Notes: generated by a model not told the origin, from the letters alone. Counted from the stretch's first letter, positions 42,527 through 52,858 are shown. The stretch: 64,000 bases of DNA from CBDATG01 sp965200145 (GCA_965200145.1 CBDATG010000002.1:62001-126000); one strand, 5' to 3'. Program-made: numbers and translations.

Positions 42527-43082
42527 TCACAGTCCGCAAGGGTTTGGATTGACCTCTCCGAAGAGTTTGTTGATTACGTAGTAGGGGTGCCGGCGATCGT
42601 AACGCGACCATATCCCTCGAGTTGGATCCCCCGGATTGACTTTACGGAAATTGCTTGCTGTTGCCACGCCACGCCTAATAGTACTCCCGTCGTACACTCT
42701 CCTGACGCCAATCCTGTCCCAACCCCAGAACCTCCTCTCCCAAATCTGGGCGTAATGGAACATCTCGTCCACCGGCGTAGGGCATTCGCCAATGACGGTG
42801 CCGTTCATGAATCCAGGACTGTGGACTGAGGCATGCAAGTCACCAATCCGCAGGAGACAATCAATCGGAGCGGGGATCGGAACCTTCCGGTTCCGGAGGT
42901 CCTAATCCATCCTGTTGCGCCGTAAGCGGCACTGAGGCCGCGTAGCCGCTGTTAGCAACTTGTTGGCGAAACGTGTATGTGAAAGGCGGATCAGCCAAGA
43001 CAACTGCCGGGATTAGCGCAGGCAACGCGAACGACCCTACCAACGCCGACTAGACAGTAATCCGAAGAATTCTCTTGAACAT
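42527..43082 (-). pseudogene. Decayed secreted-protein gene (amber codon plus frameshift)
   Basis: AGGAGG (43089-43094) precedes ATG 43082 with a 6-nt spacer. The frame reads MFKRILRITV, TAG (43052-43050), then SALVGSFALPALIPAVVLA, a good signal peptide with an A-x-A-like end. The mature part DPPFTYTFRQQVANSGYA... is open to near 42893, where one base must be removed to move into the frame reading VPIPAPIDCLLRIGDLHASVHS and then on to ...NPNPCGL* at 42527. Total would be ~184 residues. One nonsense and one frameshift suggest a pseudogene, unless these are sequencing errors. No domain recognised. Confidence 0.7.
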
Positions 43083-43243
43083 TTGGAACCTCCTTTCTTA
43101 GAAGTTCCCGCTACAAGTTAGCGCAGCATCAGTCACATGTCAAATGGAATCGTTGAACCTGTCCGCTGGGACATCGCCAGCCGCCCATCCGAACGCCGTC
43201 AACTTCGCTAGAATCCGCTTTGTATGCGATTGGATTCGCGGAC

Positions 43244-45952
43244 ATGACGACTCAGATGTTGGGAGAACTCGCACGATTGGAAGACCGTGGTCGTGGCCGC
43301 CGGCGCAGGATGTCGCCGGGTCGCGTGCAGTATCTACGCTTCAAGGCACAGTATCAAGACTCCTTGTTGCTCTATCGTATGGGTGATTTCTACGAATGCT
43401 TTGACGAAGACGCGCATACGTTGAGTCGGGTGCTGGATGTCGCGTTGACATCGCGTGATGTCGGTGGTGGCGAGAAATCCGCGCTTGCCGGGATACCTTA
43501 CCACGCGCTAGACAACTACATCGGCAAGCTGATCGGTGCTGGACTCAAGGTGGCGATCGCCGAGCAGACCAGTGATACCCCTGGTGCTGATGGGATCGTT
43601 GATCGCGCAGTAGTTCGCATGGTCACACCGGGCACGGTATTGGATCCAGCGTTGCTCGAACAGTCGCGTCCGAACTACCTAGTGGCCTGCATCGTCGGTG
43701 GCGAGACTGCTGGCTTGGCTTGGCTTGATGGGTCTATAGGGGAGTTCGCCGCGATGGAGGTTCCGGTTGGGCATGTCGTTGACGCGATCGAGCGGATCGC
43801 CCCTTCGGAAGTGCTGGCTGATGCGCGCGCATTCGAGATGATTGAGGAGCGAGATGATGTGTCTCGGTCCGCTGATTCTGGCGGCGATCGGCGGGTCGTG
43901 CGCCGACTGGATGGAGCGGATATGGACTACGATGACGCTGCCGACCTGCTTAAGCGTCACTTCGACACACCGACACTCGAACCGTTCGATCTAGATGGTA
44001 GCGAGCTCGCGACGCGCGCGGCCGCGGCGGCGATCAGTTATCTGGTCGAGACCCAGATGGGCAACGCGCCGTACATCGCGACTTTGCGGCGACATCGGTC
44101 TGACCGATACATGCACGTATCGGTCGGGGCGTTGCGTGACTTGGATATCCTCGATCCGAGCGCGCCAGGCGGTCCGACCCTGCTAGAGGTCTTAGACCGT
44201 ACGCAGACCCCGATGGGTGCGCGTCTGTTGCGTTCTTGGTTAGTGTCGCCGCTGATGGACCTAACAGAGCTCACGGTCCGACAGCGCACGATCGAGCGGT
44301 TGCACGACGACATAGGACTCGCTTCGGCTTTGCGTTTAGCACTAGAAGACGTACCTGATCTTGAGAGGTTGATCGCCAAGCTGTCGCAGCTGCGCGTTTC
44401 ACCGCGCGACCTGCGTAGGTTGTCGTCTGGGTTGTCGCGGTGCCCAGAGTTGATACTGTTAACCACGATGAGCACTACGGACGAGCCGATGTCCCAGCTC
44501 TTTGAGGGCATATCTTCGCATGACGAGGTGCGGCAACTCATCGATTCTGCGATAGTGGACGATCCATCAGCACGTGTTACAGAGGCGGATGTGATACGAT
44601 ACGGCTTCGACGACGAGCTGGATGGATTAAGAGCGACGGCTCGGGACGGTCGAGCCGGTATAGCCGAGATAGAGACCGAAGCCCGCGATTCGACGGGAAT
44701 CAGGTCGCTAAAGGTTGGTTACAACAAGGTATTCGGCTACTACCTTGAGGTGTCGCGTCCGAACCTGCCATATGTCCCTGAGCATTGGGAGCGCAGACAG
44801 ACGCTCGTGAACGGGGAGCGTTATGTTACTCCAGAGCTCAGGCGGCTTGAGGCGAAAGTTACCGATGCGTCGGTGCGGATTGAGGAGTTGCAGCAGTCGA
44901 TCTTTGAACGCGTGGTCGGTCAGGTCGCGGAGCACGCGGCGCAGATATCACGCACGGCATCGGCAATCGCTCGATTGGATGTGTGCTTATCGTTGGCCGA
45001 AGCCAGTCGCGAAGGCGGATGGGTGATGCCGATGCTCGATACTGGCGACCGTTTGTGGTTCGAGGAAGCGCGACATCCAATCGTGGAGTCGGTGCTCGGT
45101 CCGGGGCGATTCGTGCCGAACACGATAGACATTTCCAACGAAGATTCCCAGGTTCTCATCATCACTGGACCGAACATGTCCGGTAAGTCGACGTACATCC
45201 GACAGGCCGCCGTCCTCGTTTTGATGTCTCAGATCGGGAGCATGGTGCCTGCAACCAGCGCTCGTCTTGGGATAGTAGACCGAATATTCACGCGTGTAGG
45301 TGCTACGGACGATCTTGCGGGTGGTAGATCGACCTTTATGGTCGAGATGGTTGAGACCGCCTCGATGCTCAACCAAGCGACGACTCGCTCTCTAGCAGTC
45401 TTGGATGAAATCGGACGCGGCACCAGTACGTATGACGGCCTCGCGATAGCGCGCGCCGTAGTTGAGTTCATCCACGACAGTAAAACGGTGGGTTGCAAGA
45501 CACTATTCGCGACGCATTACCACGAGATGACTGAGGTGGGGGAGGCTCTCGAGCGGGCACGCAATCTGCGAGTTGAGGTGGCGGAAGATGGCTCAAGTAT
45601 TGCCTTCCTGTATCGAATCGTTCCCGGTGGAGCAGATCGATCATATGGTGTTCAAGTTGCGCGCCTGGCGGGGATGCCGACATCGGTTATCACCCGTGCA
45701 CTGGAGATTCTGGGCGAGTTGGAGTCTGGTGCGGCTCGTGGTAAACACGCTGTCGACTCGGGTGTTGCGGATAACATTCAACTTGGTATGTTTGCGAAAG
45801 GCCATTCTCGAACATCGGCGGAACCGTCAGCCGCGTTACGGACTGCCGCTGACACCGAGATTGAGGAGTTGACCCCACTTGAGGCGATGATCCTGTTGGC
45901 CGACCTGCGTAGAATGGCGCAAGCAGAGCTGGCAGGACAGGAAAACGATTGA
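43244..45952 (+). CDS. mutS: DNA mismatch repair ATPase MutS
   Basis: 902 residues from ATG 43244 (ATG 43310 would fit the usual N-terminus start better). Domain I begins SPGRVQYLRFKAQYQDSLLLYRMGDFYECF, with the mismatch-recognition F-Y-E motif. The ATPase has Walker A TGPNMSGKSTYIRQ and the Walker B/signature DEIGRGTSTYDGLAIA, and FATHYHEMTEV. A 20-25-residue N-terminal basic extension (RLEDRGRGRRRR) may be spurious. Downstream enolase-superfamily gene is 28 nt away. Not paired with mutL in this window. Confidence 0.96.
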   Translation: MTTQMLGELARLEDRGRGRRRRMSPGRVQYLRFKAQYQDSLLLYRMGDFYECFDEDAHTLSRVLDVALTSRDVGGGEKSALAGIPYHALDNYIGKLIGAGLKVAIAEQTSDTPGADGIVDRAVVRMVTPGTVLDPALLEQSRPNYLVACIVGGETAGLAWLDGSIGEFAAMEVPVGHVVDAIERIAPSEVLADARAFEMIEERDDVSRSADSGGDRRVVRRLDGADMDYDDAADLLKRHFDTPTLEPFDLDGSELATRAAAAAISYLVETQMGNAPYIATLRRHRSDRYMHVSVGALRDLDILDPSAPGGPTLLEVLDRTQTPMGARLLRSWLVSPLMDLTELTVRQRTIERLHDDIGLASALRLALEDVPDLERLIAKLSQLRVSPRDLRRLSSGLSRCPELILLTTMSTTDEPMSQLFEGISSHDEVRQLIDSAIVDDPSARVTEADVIRYGFDDELDGLRATARDGRAGIAEIETEARDSTGIRSLKVGYNKVFGYYLEVSRPNLPYVPEHWERRQTLVNGERYVTPELRRLEAKVTDASVRIEELQQSIFERVVGQVAEHAAQISRTASAIARLDVCLSLAEASREGGWVMPMLDTGDRLWFEEARHPIVESVLGPGRFVPNTIDISNEDSQVLIITGPNMSGKSTYIRQAAVLVLMSQIGSMVPATSARLGIVDRIFTRVGATDDLAGGRSTFMVEMVETASMLNQATTRSLAVLDEIGRGTSTYDGLAIARAVVEFIHDSKTVGCKTLFATHYHEMTEVGEALERARNLRVEVAEDGSSIAFLYRIVPGGADRSYGVQVARLAGMPTSVITRALEILGELESGAARGKHAVDSGVADNIQLGMFAKGHSRTSAEPSAALRTAADTEIEELTPLEAMILLADLRRMAQAELAGQEND

Positions 45953-45980
45953 CATTTGATGCAGTTCGAGAGGAATCGAC

Positions 45981-47135
45981 ATGAAGGTTGAAGAGATCAC
46001 GGTCACGACGTTCACGTACACATCTCACACAGTTCAGGACACCGATGGTCACACGCACCCGGGTGACCCGCATGATGCGCGTAACGCGTTGCTCACGATT
46101 ACGACCGATGACGGGACCAGCGGGTACAGCTTCGGTTCGCCTGAGGCGTTGCGCCCCTCGGTGATGCAGAACTTCGTAAAGCGAGTGGTGATGGGTGAGG
46201 ACCCACACGATCGAGAGCGATTGTGGCAGTCTCTAGCGCGTTGGCAACGCGGCTCGGGCGGCAACTTGACGGACAGGACGCTTGCCGTAGTTGAGATGGC
46301 ACTTTGGGACCTTGTCGGCAGGAAGATGGAAATGCCGGTTTGGAAGCTGTTGGGCGGTATGCGCGACAAGGTGCCGGCGTACGGTTCAACCATGTGCGGA
46401 GACGAGATGCCAGGTGGTTTAGCGACACCCGAAGATTATGGACGTTTCGCCGAGTGGCTCATCAAGCGTGGTTACACAGCGATTAAGTTGCACACCTGGA
46501 TGCCGCCAGTGTCTTGGGCTCCCTCCGTCAAGATGGACATAAAGGCGTGTGCCGCGGTTCGCGAGTCGGTTGGTCCAGACGTGCCACTGATGCTGGATGC
46601 GAACCACTGGTACAGCCGAACCGAGGCATACGAGTTGGGGAAGGGGATACAGGAACTGGGCTATTACTGGTTTGAGGAGCCGATGGATGAGCACTCAATG
46701 TCGTCTTACGTCTGGATGGCGAACAACCTGGATATACCAGTTTTGGGACCGGAGTACGTCGAGGGCAAGTTCCACTCGCGCGCTGAGTGGGCTATTCATG
46801 GCGCGTGTGACATATTGCGGACGGGTGTCGGAGATGTTGGAGGGATCGGACCCTCGATGAAAGTCTGCCACTTGGCTGAGTCGTTGAACATGGACTGCGA
46901 GATTCACGGCGGAGGTCCTGGGAATCTGGCAGTTCTCGGAGGTTTCTACAACGGACGGTGGTACGAGCGCGGATTGCTACACCCATTCGTTGATTACGAT
47001 GCGGTTCCAGAGTACTTGAACTCGTCCATAGACCCGATGGGAGAGGACGGCATGATACCGATGCCTAACGGACCGGGCCTCGGCGAGGACATCAACTTCG
47101 ATTGGATTGCCGATAACACTGTCAGCGTTGAGTAG
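45981..47135 (+). CDS. Enolase-superfamily enzyme, mandelate racemase-like
   Basis: 384 residues. Barrel-lid capping domain (1-125) and the (beta/alpha)7 barrel: K169-L-H171 on the second strand, D206 (LDANHWY), E232 (FEEP), E258 (GPEYV) as metal ligands, D285 and H309 (EIHGGG) for the acid/base dyad. This fits the muconate-cycloisomerase/mandelate-racemase/galactarate-dehydratase groups; H171 in place of the second K of K-x-K points to acid-sugar dehydratases. SAR202 genomes carry many such paralogues. GAGG lies upstream of ATG 45981. Substrate unknown. Confidence 0.88.
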   Translation: MKVEEITVTTFTYTSHTVQDTDGHTHPGDPHDARNALLTITTDDGTSGYSFGSPEALRPSVMQNFVKRVVMGEDPHDRERLWQSLARWQRGSGGNLTDRTLAVVEMALWDLVGRKMEMPVWKLLGGMRDKVPAYGSTMCGDEMPGGLATPEDYGRFAEWLIKRGYTAIKLHTWMPPVSWAPSVKMDIKACAAVRESVGPDVPLMLDANHWYSRTEAYELGKGIQELGYYWFEEPMDEHSMSSYVWMANNLDIPVLGPEYVEGKFHSRAEWAIHGACDILRTGVGDVGGIGPSMKVCHLAESLNMDCEIHGGGPGNLAVLGGFYNGRWYERGLLHPFVDYDAVPEYLNSSIDPMGEDGMIPMPNGPGLGEDINFDWIADNTVSVE

Positions 47136-47162
47136 CGGTCTGGTGCAAGACGTGTGCGGCGG

Positions 47163-47168
47163 TATAAT
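47163..47168 (+). promoter_or_regulatory. Strong -10 box upstream of ilvE
   Basis: TATAAT at 47163-47168; the best -35 match (TGGTGC, 47141-47146) is weak. Located ~60 nt before ATG 47228, so ilvE may be expressed separately from the preceding gene. Confidence 0.5.
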
Positions 47169-47227
47169 TCATTTGGCGTTCAACGTATCCTTGACTGACG
47201 CATCAGGCTGACACGGGAGCACATGGC

Positions 47228-48148
47228 ATGAGTGGGACTCACTGGGCATTCTTTCGCGGATGTCAGGTACCGATAGGCGACGCGAAGGTAGGAGTCCAGA
47301 CCCACGCTTTGCACTACGGCACGGCAGTGTTCGAGGGCATTAGGGGCAATTGGAACGAAGAGGCGGGGAAAGTCTACATATTCCGGATGCGTGAGCATTA
47401 CGAGCGACTGGATCGAGGGTGCAAGATATTGCAGATCTCGTTGCCGTACTCCGTAGACGACATGTGCGACATCACGGTTGATTTGATGCGGAAGAATGGC
47501 TTCAGAGAGGATGTATACATCCGCCCAATTGCTTACAAGAGCGAAGAGGCGGTTGCGAACCTGCGCTTGAACACTCTGGCATCCGACTTTGCATTGATGA
47601 TCCAGCCGTTCGGGGCCTATATCGAGGTAGAAGGTGCGATCCGCTGCAAGACATCATCATGGCGGCGCCCGGACGACTCGATGATGCCGACAGGTGTCAA
47701 GCTGACCGGTTTATACACAACTAGCATCTTGGCAAAGACCGAGGCGGTGATGGCAGGTTATGATGAGGCGATTCTGCTCAATCATGATGGATCAGTTTCG
47801 GAGGGTAGCGGCGAGAACATCTTCGTAGTGTCAGGCGGCGAGATTTTCACCCCTTACGAGACTGCGAACGCCTTGCTAGGCATCACGCGGGATTCAGTGA
47901 TGACTCTCGCACGAGAGGAGTTGGGAATCGAGGTGCAGCAACGTCGGATCAATCGTAGTGAGCTGTATCTCGCCGATGAGGTGTTCTTGACGGGCACAGC
48001 AGCACATGTGACGGCGGTCGGCCAGATTGACGATCGCGCAGTAGGTGAAGGTGGCGTTGGCCGTTTGACGTCCGAGTTGCAGTCGGTCTATTTTCAGAGC
48101 GTATCGGGTCGTAACGAGCGATACATGGATTGGTGTACGCCTGCCTAG
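47228..48148 (+). CDS. ilvE: Branched-chain amino acid aminotransferase
   Basis: 306-residue fold type IV PLP enzyme (class IV aminotransferase). PLP-lysine is K158 (PTGVKLTG), with the substrate lid YGTAVFEGIRG at 30-40, RPIAYKSEEAV, and the GSVSEGSGENIF motif plus EVFLTGTAA cofactor loop. It makes valine, leucine and isoleucine from keto acids. Shares a pathway with ilvB near the window end. Starts at ATG 47228 with a purine-rich GGGAG upstream. Confidence 0.96.
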   Translation: MSGTHWAFFRGCQVPIGDAKVGVQTHALHYGTAVFEGIRGNWNEEAGKVYIFRMREHYERLDRGCKILQISLPYSVDDMCDITVDLMRKNGFREDVYIRPIAYKSEEAVANLRLNTLASDFALMIQPFGAYIEVEGAIRCKTSSWRRPDDSMMPTGVKLTGLYTTSILAKTEAVMAGYDEAILLNHDGSVSEGSGENIFVVSGGEIFTPYETANALLGITRDSVMTLAREELGIEVQQRRINRSELYLADEVFLTGTAAHVTAVGQIDDRAVGEGGVGRLTSELQSVYFQSVSGRNERYMDWCTPA

Positions 48149-48192
48149 CTCGTCCGATGCTGGCCGCGTGTTCCCGTGGTTTCTGCAGTTAG

Positions 48193-48816
48193 GTGGATTA
48201 CGACTTTGAAGTAGCGCAGGCGGTGATGACTCGTCACTACCTGGTGCTGGTGTTCCTGCTGAGCTTGGGTTCGTTGCAGTTCGGCGCGTCTGTTGGAGGC
48301 CTGCGCGGACTGTGGCTCCTACCGGACAAGCGGTCGAATATGGTGTTGGCAGTCACTCTCGGAGTCGCGGGTATCACGCTGTTCACGCTCCTGCCGCTTT
48401 GGACCGATGGTCCGTGGGCGGATGGTTCAGTCGTCGATGGGACCTCCGAGTCGAGAAAATGGGGAACTGCCGCGTTTGAGGATGTGACCAAGTCTCGCAA
48501 CTTGAACGATATCCATGGCGGGTTAAACGGCGGAGACTACGGTGCTTGGTTCCCGCTCACGGCGTTGGCGGCGGTCGGATTCTCAGTAGTGACAGCGGCT
48601 GCCCGTTTGCGATTCGTGAGCCGTTCCGACATGGAAGACGATAGCGAACAGTCCGATGGTTTTGGTGCGTTGTCGCGGACGGACTGGTTCTCAGCCCTGC
48701 GAACCTCTTGGAGCAAGTTGCGCAAGACGGTCTGGCACGATTTGGCTCTGTTACTGCGGGAAGCCCCCAACTGGTCGCTTCCGAAGATAGTTGCGAGACG
48801 TTGGCTTGATGATTGA
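48193..48816 (+). CDS. Small integral membrane protein, unrecognised
   Basis: 207 residues if begun at GTG 48193; ATG 48226 is an alternative that removes 11 residues and starts at the first helix (HYLVLVFLLSLGSLQFG). Three membrane segments are visible, at about residues 15-40, 53-75 and 116-137; a ~40-residue extracytoplasmic stretch of charged sequence (GTSESRKWGTAAFEDV...) and a basic C-terminal tail follow. No known family. The stop overlaps the start of the PAP2-like gene (ATGATTGA), so both are translated together. Confidence 0.65.
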   Translation: MDYDFEVAQAVMTRHYLVLVFLLSLGSLQFGASVGGLRGLWLLPDKRSNMVLAVTLGVAGITLFTLLPLWTDGPWADGSVVDGTSESRKWGTAAFEDVTKSRNLNDIHGGLNGGDYGAWFPLTALAAVGFSVVTAAARLRFVSRSDMEDDSEQSDGFGALSRTDWFSALRTSWSKLRKTVWHDLALLLREAPNWSLPKIVARRWLDD

Positions 48817-49396
48817 TCTTGACAGGCAGCTCTTGCTGTGGCTCAATGCCACGGCAGGAGACATCCCAGTACTTGATCACACTGCGCGCCTCGTAGCGTC
48901 GGATTACCTCATGCTCGCGGTGCTTTCGTCGTCGTCGTTCGGGCTCTGGTTTGCCGGCAGAGACGCCCTGGAACGAATCATGTTCCAGCGAGCGACTCTC
49001 ATCGCCGCGGCTTCGATCGGCTTATCGAATGCGGCAGTCTGGATTGCTTCGTTGTTGTTCGAGCGAATGCGACCTTACGAGGACGTGGACAGCATGGTCA
49101 CACTCTTGTTCTATCGGTCTACTGACCCGTCTTTCCCGTCCAATCCCGTTGCCGTTGCGTTCGCAGGTGCAACGGCCGTTTGGATTGGGAGCCGCCGGTT
49201 GGGCATCGTGCTCACCTGCCTGTCAGTCATCTACGCGTTCGCCCGCGTCTATGTGGGCGCGAACTACCCCGGCGACGTTGTCGGAGGAGCGTTGATCGGA
49301 TTCTCGGTGACGGGAATTGCCTATCTGCTCTTCGTGTTCGGCAGGCCGATCCCGGATGGTGCGTTAAGGTTGATGCGCGGAATCGCCGGTGCTTGA
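48809..49396 (+). CDS. PAP2-like membrane protein lacking catalytic histidines
   Basis: 195 residues with five or six membrane segments in the PAP2 pattern. Motif C1 is KxxxxxxRP-like (ERMRP, 85-89), but C2, normally PSGH, reads PSNP (His to Pro at 113) and C3, S-R-x5-H-x3-D, reads A-R-VYVGA-N-YPG-D (His to Asn at 152). Both general acid and nucleophile are thus absent, so lipid/undecaprenyl phosphatase activity is doubtful. It could be a scaffold, flippase-like or non-phosphatase member. Overlaps the upstream membrane-protein stop. Confidence 0.78.
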   Translation: MIDLDRQLLLWLNATAGDIPVLDHTARLVASDYLMLAVLSSSSFGLWFAGRDALERIMFQRATLIAAASIGLSNAAVWIASLLFERMRPYEDVDSMVTLLFYRSTDPSFPSNPVAVAFAGATAVWIGSRRLGIVLTCLSVIYAFARVYVGANYPGDVVGGALIGFSVTGIAYLLFVFGRPIPDGALRLMRGIAGA

Positions 49397-50239
49397 TGCC
49401 GCCCTCGGGTTGGACAGTCCGCTTGCGGTACCTCGCGCCCAACTGATTGTTTGGCGTGCCAACCGGGCCCTTCGGGAGACCGAGGAGCCGTCGGCGACGT
49501 TTCTCGGGGCCACACCCCTGAAGACGCTTTCAGAGTTGTCGTAGAACAATACGTTCGCCCTCCGTTCACCGACGATTTCAGAGACGACTGCGTGCGCTTC
49601 GGTGACCGTTTCTCCAGGTCTGTCGTGCCTTGACCGCGCTTCGGACGCGATGACATGGACCAACCCACGTTGAATGAACCGCTCGGCGGCGGATCGTGCC
49701 TGTCCACCGTGGTTACCCAGCAGGCTGCCAGCACTAACCTGCACGAAATTGAACTTCTCAACCCATCCCGACAGTAGCTGCCAGTTTCGTTGCAGAGCCT
49801 CGTTCCGTTCAGGATGCGCGATTATCGGTTGAACGTTGGTGATCGTCAGCTGGTCAAGCACATCCGCCGCGTACTCCGGAACATCGCCGAAGGGTAGCTT
49901 CACGATTATGAAACGGGTGCCTTGGATCGGCCGGGCGTCGCCGTTGACCAACAGACTTGGTAAGTCGGGCTCCAAGTGATGCTCCATGCCAAATCGGAGC
50001 CTCATATGCGATGCGAACGTTTCCTCGTGTTCGCTGACTAGGCGACGCAAAGTGCTCATACTGCGTTCCGCCGCTTCGATGCCTACGCGTTCGGCGATAT
50101 CCCGGTTGTCTGGAGTGACCATGACACATTGCACGCCCTGGGACGATAGATTGCGGACGAGCTCGACGCTCTCGTCGAACGAGTTCACGCCGTCCCCGAT
50201 ATCCGGGAGAAGGTGGGTATTGATGTCAGCGAAGAGCAT
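49364..50239 (-). CDS. CpsB/YwqE-like PHP protein with degenerate metal site
   Basis: 291 residues resembling the CpsB/YwqE tyrosine-phosphatase/exopolysaccharide-regulation proteins. N-terminal DIxxHLLPxIGDG is present but the first histidine of H-x-H is Asn7 (DINTH) and the usual T-P-H is T-P-D (42-44). IIAHPER is kept, while the last IASDAH motif is IASEAR. Several metal ligands are therefore missing. It might bind phosphotyrosine or serve as an inactive regulator. Its end overlaps the PAP2-like gene end by 33 nt in converging orientation. Confidence 0.75.
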   Translation of the reverse strand: MLFADINTHLLPDIGDGVNSFDESVELVRNLSSQGVQCVMVTPDNRDIAERVGIEAAERSMSTLRRLVSEHEETFASHMRLRFGMEHHLEPDLPSLLVNGDARPIQGTRFIIVKLPFGDVPEYAADVLDQLTITNVQPIIAHPERNEALQRNWQLLSGWVEKFNFVQVSAGSLLGNHGGQARSAAERFIQRGLVHVIASEARSRHDRPGETVTEAHAVVSEIVGERRANVLFYDNSESVFRGVAPRNVADGSSVSRRARLARQTISWARGTASGLSNPRAASSTGDSAHQP

Positions 50240-50278
50240 TGGACAGATTCTAGGCTGAGTCGTCCGAAAAGTGGTACA

Positions 50279-51052
50279 TCACCTTCGCGCCGAGATGCGC
50301 CTGAAGGCCTCGCCATATTCAAACGGCAAGTCGCGGGCGGTTTCCCTTGCCCGGTCTCTGATGCCTCGGTCGCTGTCTTTTCCCAAAGACAAACCCGGCA
50401 CTTGACTACGATGTCGGCTCAGCGCGTCGATTCTGATGTCTATCGAGTCTGTTACATCTACTATGCAGTTCGGTGTATCGGCGTGCCAGTAATATAGATC
50501 GCTCACCTTGTGCGGCTTGATTCCGCTGCTGATGAGTTCGGGGAAGTGTAGATGGTCACGCGCATAAGGGTAAACCGCATCCTGCACTGTGATCCCTGCG
50601 TTGCGGTGGTCGCGGTGGTTAAAACCGGTTAGTCGAAATGGATCGTGCGTAAAGACCGCATCAGGGCGATAGGTCCTGATCGCTTCGACTATCTCCCGCA
50701 ACAGCTGCCTGTCGGCTTCGAGCTCGCCATCTGAATGATCGAGGAAGACGACGTTCTTAACGCCGATGACATCGGCCGCCTCCCGTTGCTCTTCGTTGCG
50801 AATTTGAACGATGCGGTCTGAGGTCATATCGAGGTCATTGGATCCGCTTGAACCGTTGGTGCAGATGACGTAGGTGACTTCGCAACCGTTAGCTGCCCAT
50901 CGCGCTGACGTGCCACCAGCGCCTATCTCAGCATCGTCCGGATGCGCGCAAACCACCATTGCGCGTGCGGGGATATCGGTTACCACCGTGAGGTCTGAGT
51001 TCGACGTTTCGATACCCTCATTCCTATTCAGTTGATTCTGCGGATGCGTCAC
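50279..51052 (-). CDS. PIG-L/LmbE-family deacetylase
   Basis: 257 residues (from GTG 51052; ATG 50959 is a shorter alternative). The zinc motif A-H-P-D-D-A-E (~36-42) and HDPFRLTGFNHRDHRNAG with the second histidine place it in N-acetylglucosaminyl deacetylases, of which MshB, BshB and chitin/lipid deacetylases are members. Cytosolic. The start overlaps an 8-bp inverted repeat (51052-51072), so its first codon is uncertain. glyA is divergent, 130 nt away. Confidence 0.88.
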   Translation of the reverse strand: MTHPQNQLNRNEGIETSNSDLTVVTDIPARAMVVCAHPDDAEIGAGGTSARWAANGCEVTYVICTNGSSGSNDLDMTSDRIVQIRNEEQREAADVIGVKNVVFLDHSDGELEADRQLLREIVEAIRTYRPDAVFTHDPFRLTGFNHRDHRNAGITVQDAVYPYARDHLHFPELISSGIKPHKVSDLYYWHADTPNCIVDVTDSIDIRIDALSRHRSQVPGLSLGKDSDRGIRDRARETARDLPFEYGEAFRRISARR

Positions 51053-51072
51053 AGTTTGGGTGCTCCAAACTG
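51052..51072. repeat. Inverted repeat CAGTTTGG/CCAAACTG in divergent gap
   Basis: Perfect 8-bp arms (51052-51059 and 51065-51072) with loop GTGCT, overlapping the putative GTG of the LmbE gene. Either operator, or a stem that masks that start. Confidence 0.4.
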
Positions 51073-51182
51073 GAACTATGATACCTGCGCGGCGTGAATG
51101 GTCGACCGAGCTGCGCGATTAGACTGGAATCGACCTGGCCAAGCGTCGCGCGGCGCACTCGATCTGGCACGGGAACCCGAAA

Positions 51183-52424
<1,242 letters not shown>

Positions 52425-52482
52425 TACGGATCGTTCCTCATTCGCGACAGCTGCTCTTTGGCGTTGGCGATTACTGCGCAGG

Positions 52483-52488
52483 TATAAT
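52483..52488 (+). promoter_or_regulatory. TATAAT -10 box upstream of rpsF
   Basis: Perfect TATAAT at 52483-52488. TTGGCG at 52464-52469 is only 13 nt away, so no consensus-spaced -35 is seen. ~70 nt before the rpsF start. Confidence 0.5.
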
Positions 52489-52559
52489 GTTGACTTGGCG
52501 GTAGCGTTCGCAGAAGTGGCGCGCCCGAAAAGGTTTGAGTCAAGGAAAACGACAGCCAG

Positions 52560-52841
52560 TTGCGAGAATACGAGATAGTCTGGATACTCGGCGATGGAGC
52601 CGGCGATAATGAGGGCCGAGCGTCTGCCGAGAAGGTTCGGGAGCTGATCAGCTCTCTCGGAGGCGAAACGGCCGCGGTGAAGCCCTGGGGCAAGAGGTCG
52701 CTTGCATACCCGATTGAACGTAACACGGAAGGCTTCTATTTGGAGTCGCAGTTCAGCCTGGACCCGTCGCGGGCCAACGAGTTCGGGCGGGCGATCGACG
52801 CGGACCGCGAAATAATTCGCCATATTATTGTTAAAAAATAG
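52560..52841 (+). CDS. rpsF: 30S ribosomal protein S6
   Basis: 93 residues; begins at TTG 52560 (an in-frame TGA at 52536 rules out longer starts). REYEIVWILGDGAGDN is the family N-terminus, followed by SLGGETAAVKPWGKRSLAYPIERNTEGFYLES. Central partner of S18 and S15 in the small subunit platform. Followed by ssb (62 nt) and rpsR, the classic rpsF-ssb-rpsR order. Confidence 0.95.
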   Translation: MREYEIVWILGDGAGDNEGRASAEKVRELISSLGGETAAVKPWGKRSLAYPIERNTEGFYLESQFSLDPSRANEFGRAIDADREIIRHIIVKK

Positions 52842-52858
52842 AACAGACGTGTTATAGT
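52828..52858 (+). promoter_or_regulatory. Possible promoter before ssb
   Basis: TTGTTA (52828-52833), TATAGT (52853-52858), 19-nt spacer, overlapping the rpsF stop region; about 45 nt before ssb. Confidence 0.35.

Noticed and set aside
43050..43052. Programmed readthrough of the TAG in the secreted gene
   Set aside because: No suppressor tRNA or context signal is visible and a second lesion exists downstream, so decay or error is simpler.
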